64,000 nucleotides of DNA. Origin: Haematobia irritans (lineage: Eukaryota > Arthropoda > Insecta > Diptera > Muscidae). The notes beneath the pieces are model-generated. The model was not told the DNA's origin and searched no databases. It was given only the letters and a program-made list of their open reading frames with translations. Positions 1 through 10,328 of the stretch are shown here, one piece after another; position 1 is the stretch's first letter; every line of letters starts with the position of its first letter. The DNA lies in the NCBI RefSeq assembly GCF_050003625.1, contig NC_134397.1, forward strand, positions 266,036,070 to 266,100,069, read 5' to 3'. A program made the position numbers and the translations under genes.

Positions 1-157
1 AACAGACGGACGGACACCAAGCACTAGATCGATTCAGGAAGTGATTCTAAGTCGATCGGTATATATTTTATAGGGTCTAAAATCAATAATTCTGGTAGGC
101 ACATTTTCTGGCAGATCAAAGTTATTATATCCTGACCACCATGTGGTTTAGGGTAAT
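1..157 (-). repeat. Terminal core of a composite mini-me-like element, cut by the window edge
   Basis: Begins with an ACAGACGGACGGACA run (the (GTCY)n microsatellite read in reverse). The core follows, with AGTCGATCGGTATATATTTT, and then a degenerate end hairpin (ATATCCTGACCACC / GTGGTTTAGGGTAAT). It is nearly the same as the end of the element at 52190-52347, so it belongs to that subtype. The body lies to the left, outside the window. Confidence 0.8.
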
Positions 158-249
158 AAATGCAATATTGCATAATCCATGTAGTTGACTATGTAAATTT
201 AAACCTAATTAAATTAAAAGCATTTGAAATTTTAGTTGTGTTCCTTTAC

Positions 250-2073
250 CTACAATTTCAGGCAAATCGGATTGGGAGATCGGTCTATTTGGGGGTTATA
301 CCAAAACATGGACCTATGATCACAATTTTCGGCACACCTCTTTATGGTCCTAAAAAACCTCTGGATTTCCAATTTAAGGTAAATCGGATAAAAACTATGG
401 CTACTATAAGCCCAAGACCCCAAATCGGGAGGTTGGTTTATATGGGGGCTATATCAAACCATGGACCCATATTCCAAAAAGCTGAAAATGAACTAATCCG
501 TTATGTATTTCCTTTGTAAGCTTTATTAAAATTGTGGTTTATCAACGACATGAGAAATCCTTATACGCAGCCATTTTCACCAATATCCTTTGGAAACGAG
601 TTGGATTCAAATACTTGCATATGTTTGTTTCTATTCGTAAAGTTTGGTTCCTAAAAACAGCATGTCCGGTTTCAAAGATTTTGTCTTTACACTAATGATT
701 TAAATACGAGCCCAAGAAGCGGAAAATTTAAGTGTGGACACTTTTAAGACACAAATCACTTTAAAGTTCGAGTTTTACGTACTTGATTCTAGGAAATAAA
801 TTTGAATTTATGCGTTCTTTTCACCTTTTTTCTATTTCTTTAAAAACGTGTTAACGAAAACTTAAACTTCCAAATTTAGACCCCACTTCAAGTATAAATA
901 ATGGTATGTTTATATGGGGGCTATACCAAAACATTGACCAATACTCACCACCTCTTAATGTTCCTCAAATACCTCTAGAATTCCACTTTCAGACGAATTG
1001 GTTGAAAACTACGAATTCTAGAATCCCAAGAAGTAAAATCGAGATATCAGTCTATATAGGGGCACACCTATTTGTGATCTTAAAATACCTCTAGATTTTT
1101 AATTTGAAGCAAGAAAATATAGACTCTAGACGCCCAAGAAGTAAAATCAGGAGATCGGACCCAAAAATGGACCGATACACCTCAATTTTGGCACACCTAT
1201 TTGTGGTCCCAAAATATCTCTAGATTTCCAATTTCAGGCAAATCGGGTAAGCAACATATCGGATAGAAAATACAGCTTCTAGGCGCCCAAGAAGCAAAAT
1301 CGGGAGATCGGTCTAAATGGGGGCTATTCCAAAACATGGACCGATACAGACCATTTTCGACACACCTCTTTATGGTCCCGAAATACCTCTAGATTTCCAA
1401 TTTCAGGCAAATCGGATAGTAAATACAGTTTCTAGAAGCCCAAGAACTAAAGTCGGAAGATCGGTATATAACATATGGAGGCTAAACCGAAACATAGACA
1501 GATACACCCCATTTTCGATACACCTCTTTAAGGTCCAAAAATACTACCATATTTTCAATTTCAGGCAAATCGGATATAAAATATAGTTTCTAGACGCCCA
1601 AGAAGCAAAATCGGGAGATCGGTCTATATGGGGGCTATACCAAAACATGAACTGATGGGCACCATTTTCGGCACACATTTTTGTGGTCCTCAAATACCTC
1701 TAGATTTTCAATTTCAAGTAAATTTGATAAAAACTACGGTTTTCATAAGTTCAAGACCCCAAATCGGGAAGTTGCTTTACATGGGAACTATATCAAAACT
1801 TGGACCGATATAGCCCATCTTCCAACTTGACGTGCCTGCAAACAAAAAAGCGAATCCAAATTTCAGGACGATAGCGCCATTATTGAAGGCTGTAGCGTGA
1901 TTACAACAGGCAGACAGACAGACAGACAGACGGACATGTTTATATCGTCTTAGAATTTCTCCCTGATCAAGAATATATATACATTATATAGTCGGAAATC
2001 GATATTTCGATGTGTTACACACGGAATGACAAACTTATTATACCCCCGTCACCATTCTATGGTGCTGGGTATA
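250..2073 (-). mobile_element. Composite tandem-repeat element, family G
   Basis: Degenerate repeats of about 153 bp, each with a module like ATGGGGGCTATACCAAAACA and a CCCAAGAAGCAAAATCGGGA box. To the right come a GACA/GACG microsatellite (about 1908-1936), a mini-me-like core with GATCAAGAATATATATAC, and the end hairpin TATACCCCCGTCACC...GGTGCTGGGTATA near 2040-2073. The core is at the right, so the element is inverted relative to the copy at 3885-5098. The left end is not clear. Short frames at 160-519, 906-1094, 1317-1586 and 1628-1813 are translations of the repeat and not genes. Confidence 0.75.
640..905. repeat. Internal fragment of the CACTG MITE family
   Basis: Carries the phrases GGTTTCAAAGATTTTGTCTT and AACGTGTTAACG..AACTT found in the complete MITEs at 2135-2724, 17738-18364 and 58447-59101. 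No terminal repeats are visible. It interrupts the family G array. Confidence 0.6.
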
Positions 2074-2134
2074 CAAATATTTGAAATCCTATCTAAGGAC
2101 CTTGTTTTCTTGGATTTCTGAAATTTTCTTTATA

Positions 2135-2724
2135 CACTGAAAAAAAGCATGGCCGGTTCCAAAAGGTTTTGTCTTTACTTTAACCATTTTGAGAGAAGTT
2201 CGGGTTTTGTGTACTTGGGTTTTGTGTACTTGTTTCTAGGAAGCAAATTTAAAATTTTTCATTTTTCAGCTTTTTTCATCATATGCTACCAAAGTCCTTT
2301 AAAATCGAGTTAACGACAACTTTATTTTCCAAATTCAGACACGACTTCCAGTAGAAATTAGGCTATGTTTTAAGTAAAAAACGTCTTTATAATAAAGTGT
2401 TGAAAAACATGTCCTATTATTGAACGATTTTTTGCTTTGTAGTCAAGATGCAAAAATACAACAAATTTAAAGACAATTTCATTAATCTTAAAGAATTTTT
2501 ATGAATTATTAAAGTCAAGTTGACCTTAGCCCAAAAATTTTCCTTTAATGTTCTGATGCCCACTTTTAAGTCAAATCACTTAATTCTTAGAACATTCCGA
2601 CTTCAACTTTTGGACAAGGAAAAAAATTTATATTAGAGTAATACGTCTTCTAAGCTAAGCAAAATTTGCATTCGTATTTAAAGGACATGAAATCTTTGCC
2701 CTCACGACAATATTTTTTTCAGTG
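2135..2724. mobile_element. CACTG TIR element (MITE), 590 bp, copy 1
   Basis: Starts CACTGAAAAAAAGC and ends TATTTTTTTCAGTG, flanked on both sides by TA (2133-2134 and 2725-2726), consistent with a TA target duplication. There is no coding capacity. Two further full copies (17738-18364 and 58447-59101) lie in the opposite orientation and share the internal sequence. TA duplication suggests mobilisation by a Tc1/mariner-type transposase; that is inference. Confidence 0.8.
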
Positions 2725-3884
2725 TACAAAACCATTTTTTACAGCAGAACACAAAAACATATTCCTCAGTATTTTTTTTAAATAACAAAATTATATTTAA
2801 TTTAAAATAAATCTAAATGCATACCTCCGCGCTTATTAAAATTCTGCATTCCTATTGTGGCAATGTGACATTTCTTCAAATCCTGGAAGAAATAAAAAAA
2901 AACATATTCCTATTGTTTTCTGATCTGTATTGAATGTAAAATTTTTATTGGAATTTCATTATTTGCAAAATCGATTTATTATGAAAGCCATTGTCTTCCT
3001 CCAGTAGATTGGCAGGTCATCTGAATCGTATTGAAATAAAGAAAAACCAATTAAAAAGTATTCATCATACATGGATTATGAGCGAATCAATGAGTGCTGG
3101 TATGATTGGCAGTTAAAGAGTCAATGGATTGATGGGTGGACGGATTTGTAGAAAACAAGAAACAAACATCAATTATCATCAACGTTGGCCAAGGAGCGGT
3201 GAAGGAGACAGGCGGACGGACGTACTAGTATACGGGTGTATAACCAAATGATAAGACAAGAAGGGTATACAAATACTAGCAGAAATGAATGTGTTATTTA
3301 TTATATTTGAAGGACAGACGAGTTTTGATGAAAACACACACACAGACTGCCATACAATTACATACCATTCAAATTCATTTGAGAGCTGAAATTGACATTT
3401 GTGGTTAACATGTTTATCGTTTGGTAACGACTTTTCCAAAAATGTGACTGATGTGGGAATTTTAATATCACTTCCATAATTGTAAGATGTGGACTGTGTT
3501 GCAATGACTTGGTTTACCATAAATTTCAGTACGACCATTATGCAGTAAAATGTGCAAAAATTTGTATTTTTTTGTTGAGAGATTATTCATATATTTATAC
3601 TAAATTTTTTGTATAAAAAAAAAGAAACAAAACAAAACAATGTTACCAGACATAATAGTCAGGTGCCACATTTGTACCCAAAAAGATTCAATTAGTATCA
3701 AAATAAATTAATTGAAACATTTTGGTATAGATTCAGATTCTTCCGCTTATCATAAATGATATGATGATGAGGACTGAATAGTCCAAGTGTGTTTTCGTTT
3801 CACAAAAAATATGTTGCCTTGATGTTACACTACTTTTCCCCTTATTGTATTTTCGCTCAAATGATAGTGTCATTCCAAAGTTAT
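2725..3884. other. Low-repeat island, no gene seen
   Basis: AT-rich sequence of mostly unique appearance. A short GGCGGACGGACG run sits near 3212. A remnant resembling the SINE tail (GGACTGAATAGTCCAAGTG) sits near 3769. The short frames here show no recognisable domain or codon signal. Confidence 0.5.
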
Positions 3885-5098
3885 TATACCCACCGCCATA
3901 GAAATTTGGCACAGATTCGTCTTTTGTTTGCAGGCAGGCCAAGTTCGAAGATGGACTATATCGGTCCAAGTTTTGATATAGTCCCCATATAAACCGATCT
4001 CCCGATTTGGGGTCTTGGGCTTATAAAAACTATAGTTTTTATCCAATTTGCCTGAAATTGGAAATCTAGAGGTATTTTAGGACCGTCAAAAAGTGTACCG
4101 AAAATGGTGCCTATCGGTACATGTTTCGGTATAGCCCCCATATGGACCGATTTCCCGATTTTGCTTCTTGGGCGTCTAGAAAGTGTATTTTCTATCCGAT
4201 TTGCCTGAAATTGAAAATCTAGAGGTATCCTAGGACCATAAAGAGGTGTGCCAAAAATGGTGATTATCGGACCATGTTTTTATATAGCCCTCATATAAAC
4301 CGATCTCCCGATTTTATTTCTTGGTCTTCTAGAATCCGTAATTTTTACCCAATTTGCCTCAAACCGGAAATCTAGAAGTATTCTAGGACCTTAAAGAGGT
4401 GTACCAAAAATGGTGAGTAAAGGTCCATGTTTTGATATAGCCCCCATATAGACCGATCTCCCGATTTTACTTTTTGGGCTTCTAGAATTCGTATTTTTTA
4501 CCCAATTTGCCTGAAATTGGAAATCTACAGGTATTTTAGGTCCATGAAGAGGTGCGCCAAAAATGGTGATTATCGGTCAATGTTTTAATATAGCCCCCAT
4601 ATAGGACGATCTCCCTATTTTATTTCTTGGGCTTCTAGAATCCGCAGTTTTTATCCAATTTGCCTGAAATTGGAAATCTAGAGGTATTCTAGGAAAATAA
4701 AGAGATGTGCCGAAAATTGTGATTATCGGACCATGTTTCGATATAGCCCCCATATAGACCGATCTCCAGATTTACTTCTTGGGCTTCTAGAATCCGTAGT
4801 TTGTATCCTTCCATGTTTTGGTATAGCCCCCATTACAACGAACTCCCGATTTAACTCCTAGGGTTTCTATAATTTGTACTCTTTATCCGATTTGCCACAA
4901 ATTGAAAATATACTGGCATTTTACACACATAACAAAGTGTATATGATTTAGTTTTATCGGTCCATTTGGTAATGCCTCCATATAGACCGATTTCACTTAT
5001 TGAGGGTATAGAAGGCGCACTGATCTGCTTGGGAAAATATCTGTCATGAAATTTTCAAAGGAACTTACTACGGCCGAACTTACTACTGTATATACTTG
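3885..5098 (+). mobile_element. Composite tandem-repeat element, family G, internally reduced copy
   Basis: Starts with TATACCCACCGCC and ends GTATATACTTG before a T-run, the ends typical of this superfamily, with a CGGCCGAACTTACTAC segment near the right end. The body is six or more degenerate repeats. The module ATATAGCCCCCATATA recurs near 3981, 4134, 4286, 4439, 4592 and 4745, a spacing of 152-154 bp. The core and (GTCY)n block are missing, so this is a deletion derivative. Confidence 0.75.
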
Positions 5099-5103
5099 TT
5101 TTT

Positions 5104-5819
5104 AATCCATAATATTGTCAGGCATACAGGATCAAAAATCAATGACAGTGACCTTCATATTTTACAATTAATTTAGATAATGTTGCACCCCAATCAAAAT
5201 CACCTTAAGTGAGTCTGAATAAAATCGGAAAAATTTAAGGAAGATCATGAAAATCGACCCCAAAATCAAATTGGGGCTAATTTTCTCGTTTGATTTAAAA
5301 AAACATGTGAAAATAAACCCTACCTGGAGAAAAACATATGACGTTTTAAGAAACAAAAAATAAATATGTTTTATACAGTACGAATATCTTGTGAATCGTG
5401 TTAGCCCACTTTGGATTTTATCCATAGGAGAAAGACCTAAACCCCAGCCCAAGTCAAAATGTGTGCATAGTTGCCACCATTATCCAACCACAGAATCCCA
5501 AAATAGATCCACTTGAAAACAAAACACAATCCCAAAGAGAAAATTGGGGTGTACTTACATTTGAAATATTTTGGTTTATTTTTATAATTAAAAAAAAATC
5601 AGTTACTCACAAAAAAAATATTATGTTGTTGTTTGTGGGCTTACTAATATTCATAGCGTTAATCATAGAATTTAAAGGGAAAAGGAGAGTCCGGGCCACA
5701 TATTAAAGAAATGAGATATCCAATTTTAGTTTAAAACCCTCCCTAAAATTTTGAAATAAATAGGGTTAGTTACATATATTTGTTAGTTATGTTTTGAAAG
5801 AGCAGAGGATTCAAGGATG
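5104..5819. other. Low-repeat stretch, no gene seen
   Basis: AT-rich DNA. Open frames of 94 and 81 codons on opposite strands (5168-5452 minus, 5461-5706 plus) show no domain and have biased low-complexity composition. I treat them as chance frames. Confidence 0.4.
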
Positions 5820-5827
5820 GTCCGAAT

Positions 5828-6500
5828 CAGGGTTGCCATTTTGGTCCAATCGGACCAAAATTGTTCCAAAAAATTATTAAATTTTAAATTTGGTCCAAAT
5901 GGAAATTGGTTGAATTTGTCGGACCAAATGGAAATTGGTTGATTTTTGTCCATTTTCGTGAAATCGGTAATTTTTCACAATTTCTAAAATTTTGACAACA
6001 TTTTCTGAAATAAAATTTAGACAACATTTTTTGTAGAAATAAATTTTTGAAAAATTATCTGTAGAAATAAAATTTTGACAAAAAATTTTTTAACAAAATT
6101 TTCTATAGAAATAAAATTTTAACAAAATTTTTTATAGAAATAAAATTTATAGCCAAAAATAAACTTAAAAACAAAAATTTTATAGGTACAAAATGATGCA
6201 AAAATTTTTTAAACATTTTATATAGAAATAAAATTTTGCGACAATTTTCTATAAAAATAAAATTTTGACAAAATTTTCTATAGAAAAAAATTTGACAAAA
6301 TTTGCTATAGAAACAAATAGAAATAAAAATGTTGAATAGAAATAAAAATTTGACAAAAGTTTCTATCGAAGTAAAATTTTGGAAAAATTTTAACTTTTAA
6401 ATTATATTAATTTAATTTGGAAATTCGTGCGCTTGTACAAATGATGGCCTAAGTTTGGAAAAATGTTGGTCCAAAATAAAAATTCATTATGGCAAGGCTG
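5828..6500. mobile_element. hAT-like non-autonomous element with an internal 29-bp array
   Basis: Ends are CAGGGTTGCCAT and ATGGCAAGGCTG, an 11/12 terminal inverted repeat of hAT type. The flanking octamers GTCCGAAT (5820-5827) and ATCCGAAT (6501-6508) match at 7 of 8 positions, the 8-bp duplication expected for hAT. Subterminal GGTCCAA motifs lie at both ends. The middle (about 5995-6395) is a degenerate 29-bp array of TTTTGACAAAATTTTC plus TATAGAAATAAAA. No transposase is present. Confidence 0.8.
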
Positions 6501-6641
6501 ATCCGAATAACATTTCTTTTTGGGTTTTGACGAAGGTTTACGACGTATGGTAAAATACGTCGTAAATGTATGTCAGTTTAAAAATCTAAATTATAAAGTG
6601 TAAAGAGTCTTCCAAAAAAACAAAACCACACCAAAGATGCA

Positions 6642-7198
6642 CCCAGCAAAAAATTTGGAAGTTCTTCCAAAGGCACAACTTTAAAAGCACTTTCAGAAGA
6701 TACACTCCCAATGATTTTCTTTATTTTAACTACCCAGGAAGTTCTTTTAATTCAATTTTTTATGACTTGTTTTTTTTTTCATACTTTTAAAGGGTAATTT
6801 TAACTTTTTTTGTTTCAAATAGATTAAAAACAGAGTAAGAATACATAAAATGGTACAAATTTTGTCGACAAAAATGCTAAATCCAATCTGGAAAAATTAT
6901 GAATTTTTGTAAATATTTGAGGTCAAACGTTTCCGAAAAGTGTTAGAATCCATTAAAAATTATAAAAATTAATTATTTGACAAAATATCACAGAATTTTT
7001 TAATTTACATCCAAAACATTGAATTCGGTTCACACCAAAAGAAGTGATGCAAATTCAATGCAACGGCTGTTGAAATGGAGGACTTCCGTCCTATGACAAG
7101 CCCATGTTAAATTCATCGCTTCTGCGTCAATTTTGCACCACTTCCGGATCCAAAAAGAACATTTCAATTACTTTTTTGGCGACGCTTTTTTTGCTGGG
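6642..7198. mobile_element. CCCAGC TIR element, 557 bp, uninterrupted copy
   Basis: Begins CCCAGCAAAAAATTTGGAAG and ends TTTTTTTGCTGGG, flanked by CA on both sides (a TA-like 2-bp duplication). Contains the family phrase ACTTCCGTCCTATGACAAGC. Its central T-run (6805-6811) is the pre-insertion state of the site that carries a 1.7 kb composite element in the related copy at 36168-38432. The 105-codon frame at 7133-7450 runs across the right end and is not a gene. Confidence 0.85.
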
Positions 7199-9150
7199 CA
7201 AATCCCTAAAATAAGTCATAGCATATATTTGATGCGTTTTTATCTTAAATCTAAAGATTCAATATATCAGTTGATTCAAAGACTATTTCTTTATACTAAA
7301 ATTGTTTTTTTTTTTAATTCAAGGAAAAGTTGCCTTAGTTCAAAGACATTCTACTTTAGCAGAGGGATGCAATTATTCAAACTTTGTGTCTTAAATTTAA
7401 TGAAAAAATTTGAAGCAAAATTTGTAAACTTCCTTTTAATGAAAATGTAATTATTTTAAAGGAATTTTCATGAAATCATATGTGAAATATGTCAAAGCAA
7501 ACAAACAAAACAAAAATAAGGACTCGTTCACACATATGATCCCTAACGAGACATTTTTATCGTGACGCTCACTTCATACTGGTTTACCTGGCATATGTAT
7601 TAGTTTTTTCAGTGTAAAATAAAATTTTGCTCCAAATTTCCAGGAAATCGGAACAGTAAGTATAGAATTACCTCTAGAAATCAAATCGGATTATGGATAT
7701 ATATGGGGGATGTACCAAATATGGACCGATAAAATACTTCATCAAGCTAAAGACCAATACCAGTCATATTAACTTAACCTTCAGGCTACGTTCGACTAGA
7801 CCTCGAACTTTTAATGAAGAAGAATGATTAATGAAAAATGTTTTGTAAAAGTAAGCAATGGAATTATTTCGATTTGAAAGTTTTACCCATAAATCCAATA
7901 AATCGTGATGGTCATAAGGTAGACTCGGTGGATCAATCTATATGATTTCTATATCAAAACGAGTAGTGTTATCGGGAGTCTTTGTTACATCGTTTTATAC
8001 TTCAAAAGAAATCCAAGACACCTACTTCTTAAAAAATATGCGTACATATAAATCGTTGGCATAAGTACTTTGACAATCAGAAATATCAGTCGGTTGTGTG
8101 CTTAGCAAACCCCACAGAGGTAAATGTCAAAAAAGTGGCTGGAATAGGTATTTGCTATGGCTATGAGCTATGATTTATATCCTATATAAAATAATTGGAT
8201 ACTTTCGACTTGTGCTATTTCTCATTAAATTCCAACATGCAGATGTCCATCATAAACCGCTTATTTAAAAATTATTATCTGGCAACATTACTTCGATAAC
8301 TTGCTCTATATATGTAGGTGTATTAGTAATATATTCAAATATATATGGTTGGGTGTGTGTCTCTAAATGTCTCTATATTGTTTATCTTATAAATGGCATC
8401 AAAAGACAATAAATGATCATAAAAACAAATTTAAAAATTAATTCATCATTATTAAGATGTCAGTTAACAGCTAACGAGCATGCAGCAGTTGACATTTTTT
8501 TTGTTAGTTCTACTCAACGCACATACACACCCCCATACACAGGCAGAAGAATGTCCATCCTTCATAGTATCCCAGTCTATAGTTTTATGGTTATTAAATG
8601 GGTATTTAACACACACACTCTCTCGCCCCAGGGACATAACCAGCAGAATTATTAACACCAAACAATAACATTGGTTAGTCCGCCTGATAGTCAAACATAA
8701 ATTACAATTGACATTAAAAAGGACATGAATTGTCGATGGTGATGATGAGATTGACAACATCTTCATAAAGATGCACCTGCGGTTGTATGAGAGATTGTAA
8801 ATGAACTAAATTGAGTTGATAATTGATGAGTTCTCCCATTGGAATTAACATACAATTTTCCAGGAATTAAAATTGTATTGCCCACAAAAACGGGTGCACT
8901 TAGAGGCATCGAAAAATGTCAATCCTTTTCATTAAACTGCTGGTTTGCTTGTACTCCATTGTCCCATATTTTATTTTGTTAAAGGCTAAACTTCGATTGG
9001 ATTCATCTTGATTAGATCGATTCATCTCCCTTTTCGTCTAGGTGTAGTTAAACTCTTATTATCCCTTAAGAGTTCATCCATTATTCCATGAATAATTGAT
9101 TACATTCGAATTGTTCTTGAAATTTTGCCTAAATGAATAATTGTCATGGT
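7199..9150. other. Intergenic or intronic DNA with repeat fragments
   Basis: About 7200-7460 matches a dispersed repeat also found near 18690-19013, 39946-40430 and 59230-60115 (family F). About 7620-7735 is a degraded family G unit. From 7790 to 9150 the sequence is mostly unique, with no recognisable exon. The overlapping frames at 8413-8766 are on both strands and look like chance. Confidence 0.45.
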
Positions 9151-9795
9151 TAAAATTTTATTTCTATATTTTGTCTAAATTTTATTTTTATAGAAAATGT
9201 TGCCAACACTTTATTTTTATAGAAAATTTTGTCCAAATTTTATTTCTATAGACAATTTTGTCAAAATTTTATTTCTATAGAAAATTTTTTCCAAATTTTA
9301 TTTCTATAGAAAATTTTGTCAAAATTTTATTTCTATAGAAAATTTTGACAAAATTTTATTTCTATAGAAAATTTTGTCAAAATTGTATTGCTATAGAAAA
9401 TTTTATCAAAATTTTATTTCTATAGAAAATTTTGTCAACATTTTATTTCTATAGAAAATTTTGTCAAAATGTTATTTCTATAGAAAATTTTCTCAAACTT
9501 TTATTTCTATAAAAAATTTTGTAAATTTTTTTCTATGACAAATTTTCTCAAAATTGTATTTCTATAAAAAAATGTTGTATTTTTTCTGTAGCAAATTTTC
9601 TCAAAATTTTATTTCTGTAAAAAATTTATCAAAATTTTATTTTAATAGAAAATTTTGTCAAAACTTTATTTCTATAGAAAATGTTGTCAAAATTTTTATT
9701 TCTATAGAAAATTTTGACAAAATTTTATTTCTACAGAAAATTTTGACAAACTTTTATTTCAATAGAAAATTTTACAAAATTTTATTTCTTCAATC
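9151..9795 (+). repeat. 29-bp tandem array, left block
   Basis: About 22 units of a 29-bp repeat built from TTTTATTTCTATAGAAAA and TTTTGTCAAAA. Each unit holds the perfect 12-bp palindrome TTTCTATAGAAA. Units differ by point changes and small indels. The 95-codon frame here is a repeat translation (FYFNRKFCQ). Confidence 0.9.
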
Positions 9796-10300
9796 ATTGT
9801 TGTTGTTTTTTGATTTCAGCTTAAAACAATGCATTGACTAAACTACAAGTGTAGCTTAACCAACAGAGGAAAATAAGCTTGTCAAATTTATTTGAGCAAA
9901 GCCCTAGAGACTGCAAGATGGTTGGATGTACAGCTGTTTCGGAATTACCACATTCCTCATCAGCATCCTCAGCAAAAAAAAAAAAAAAACAACAAACCGA
10001 GCCAACTACATTCAAATCGATGATTTGAGTTTGGCAAAGGAAAAGAGATATGCTTGCAAATTTGTTTAGGCAGTAGCCGACTATCTAACCTTTTTTCGGA
10101 AGGTTCAAGTGTAGTTCACTTTGGGTTGAGTGAATTACCCGAATTTATTCTGATAATTGATAGTTGATAGTTTTGCTGCAAGTAGAGGATGCTGATGAGG
10201 AATGTGGTAATTCCGAAACAGCGGTACAGTCTATAGAGTTTTGCCCAAATAAATTTCACAAGCATACTTTTCCTCTGTTGGTTAAGCTACACTTAAAAAA
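9796..10300. repeat. Head-to-head foldback repeat splitting the 29-bp array
   Basis: Two inverted copies of a dispersed unit. The left arm runs from GCATTGACTAAACTACAAG to the A-run near 9975. The right arm (about 10088-10296) is the reverse complement of the same unit. Shared phrases are GTGTAGCTTAACCAACAGAGG at the outer ends and ATTACCACATTCCTCATCAG inside. A single, nearly complete unit is at 46930-47190. The A-run at 9976-9991 in the left arm suggests retroposition, but the class is unknown. Confidence 0.7.
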
Positions 10301-10328
10301 AGAAAAAAAATAAAACCAAGAATAACAA

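Noticed and set aside
8413..8766. Overlapping frames of 62-100 codons
   Set aside because: They are on both strands in a unique AT-rich region with no domain and no supporting signals.
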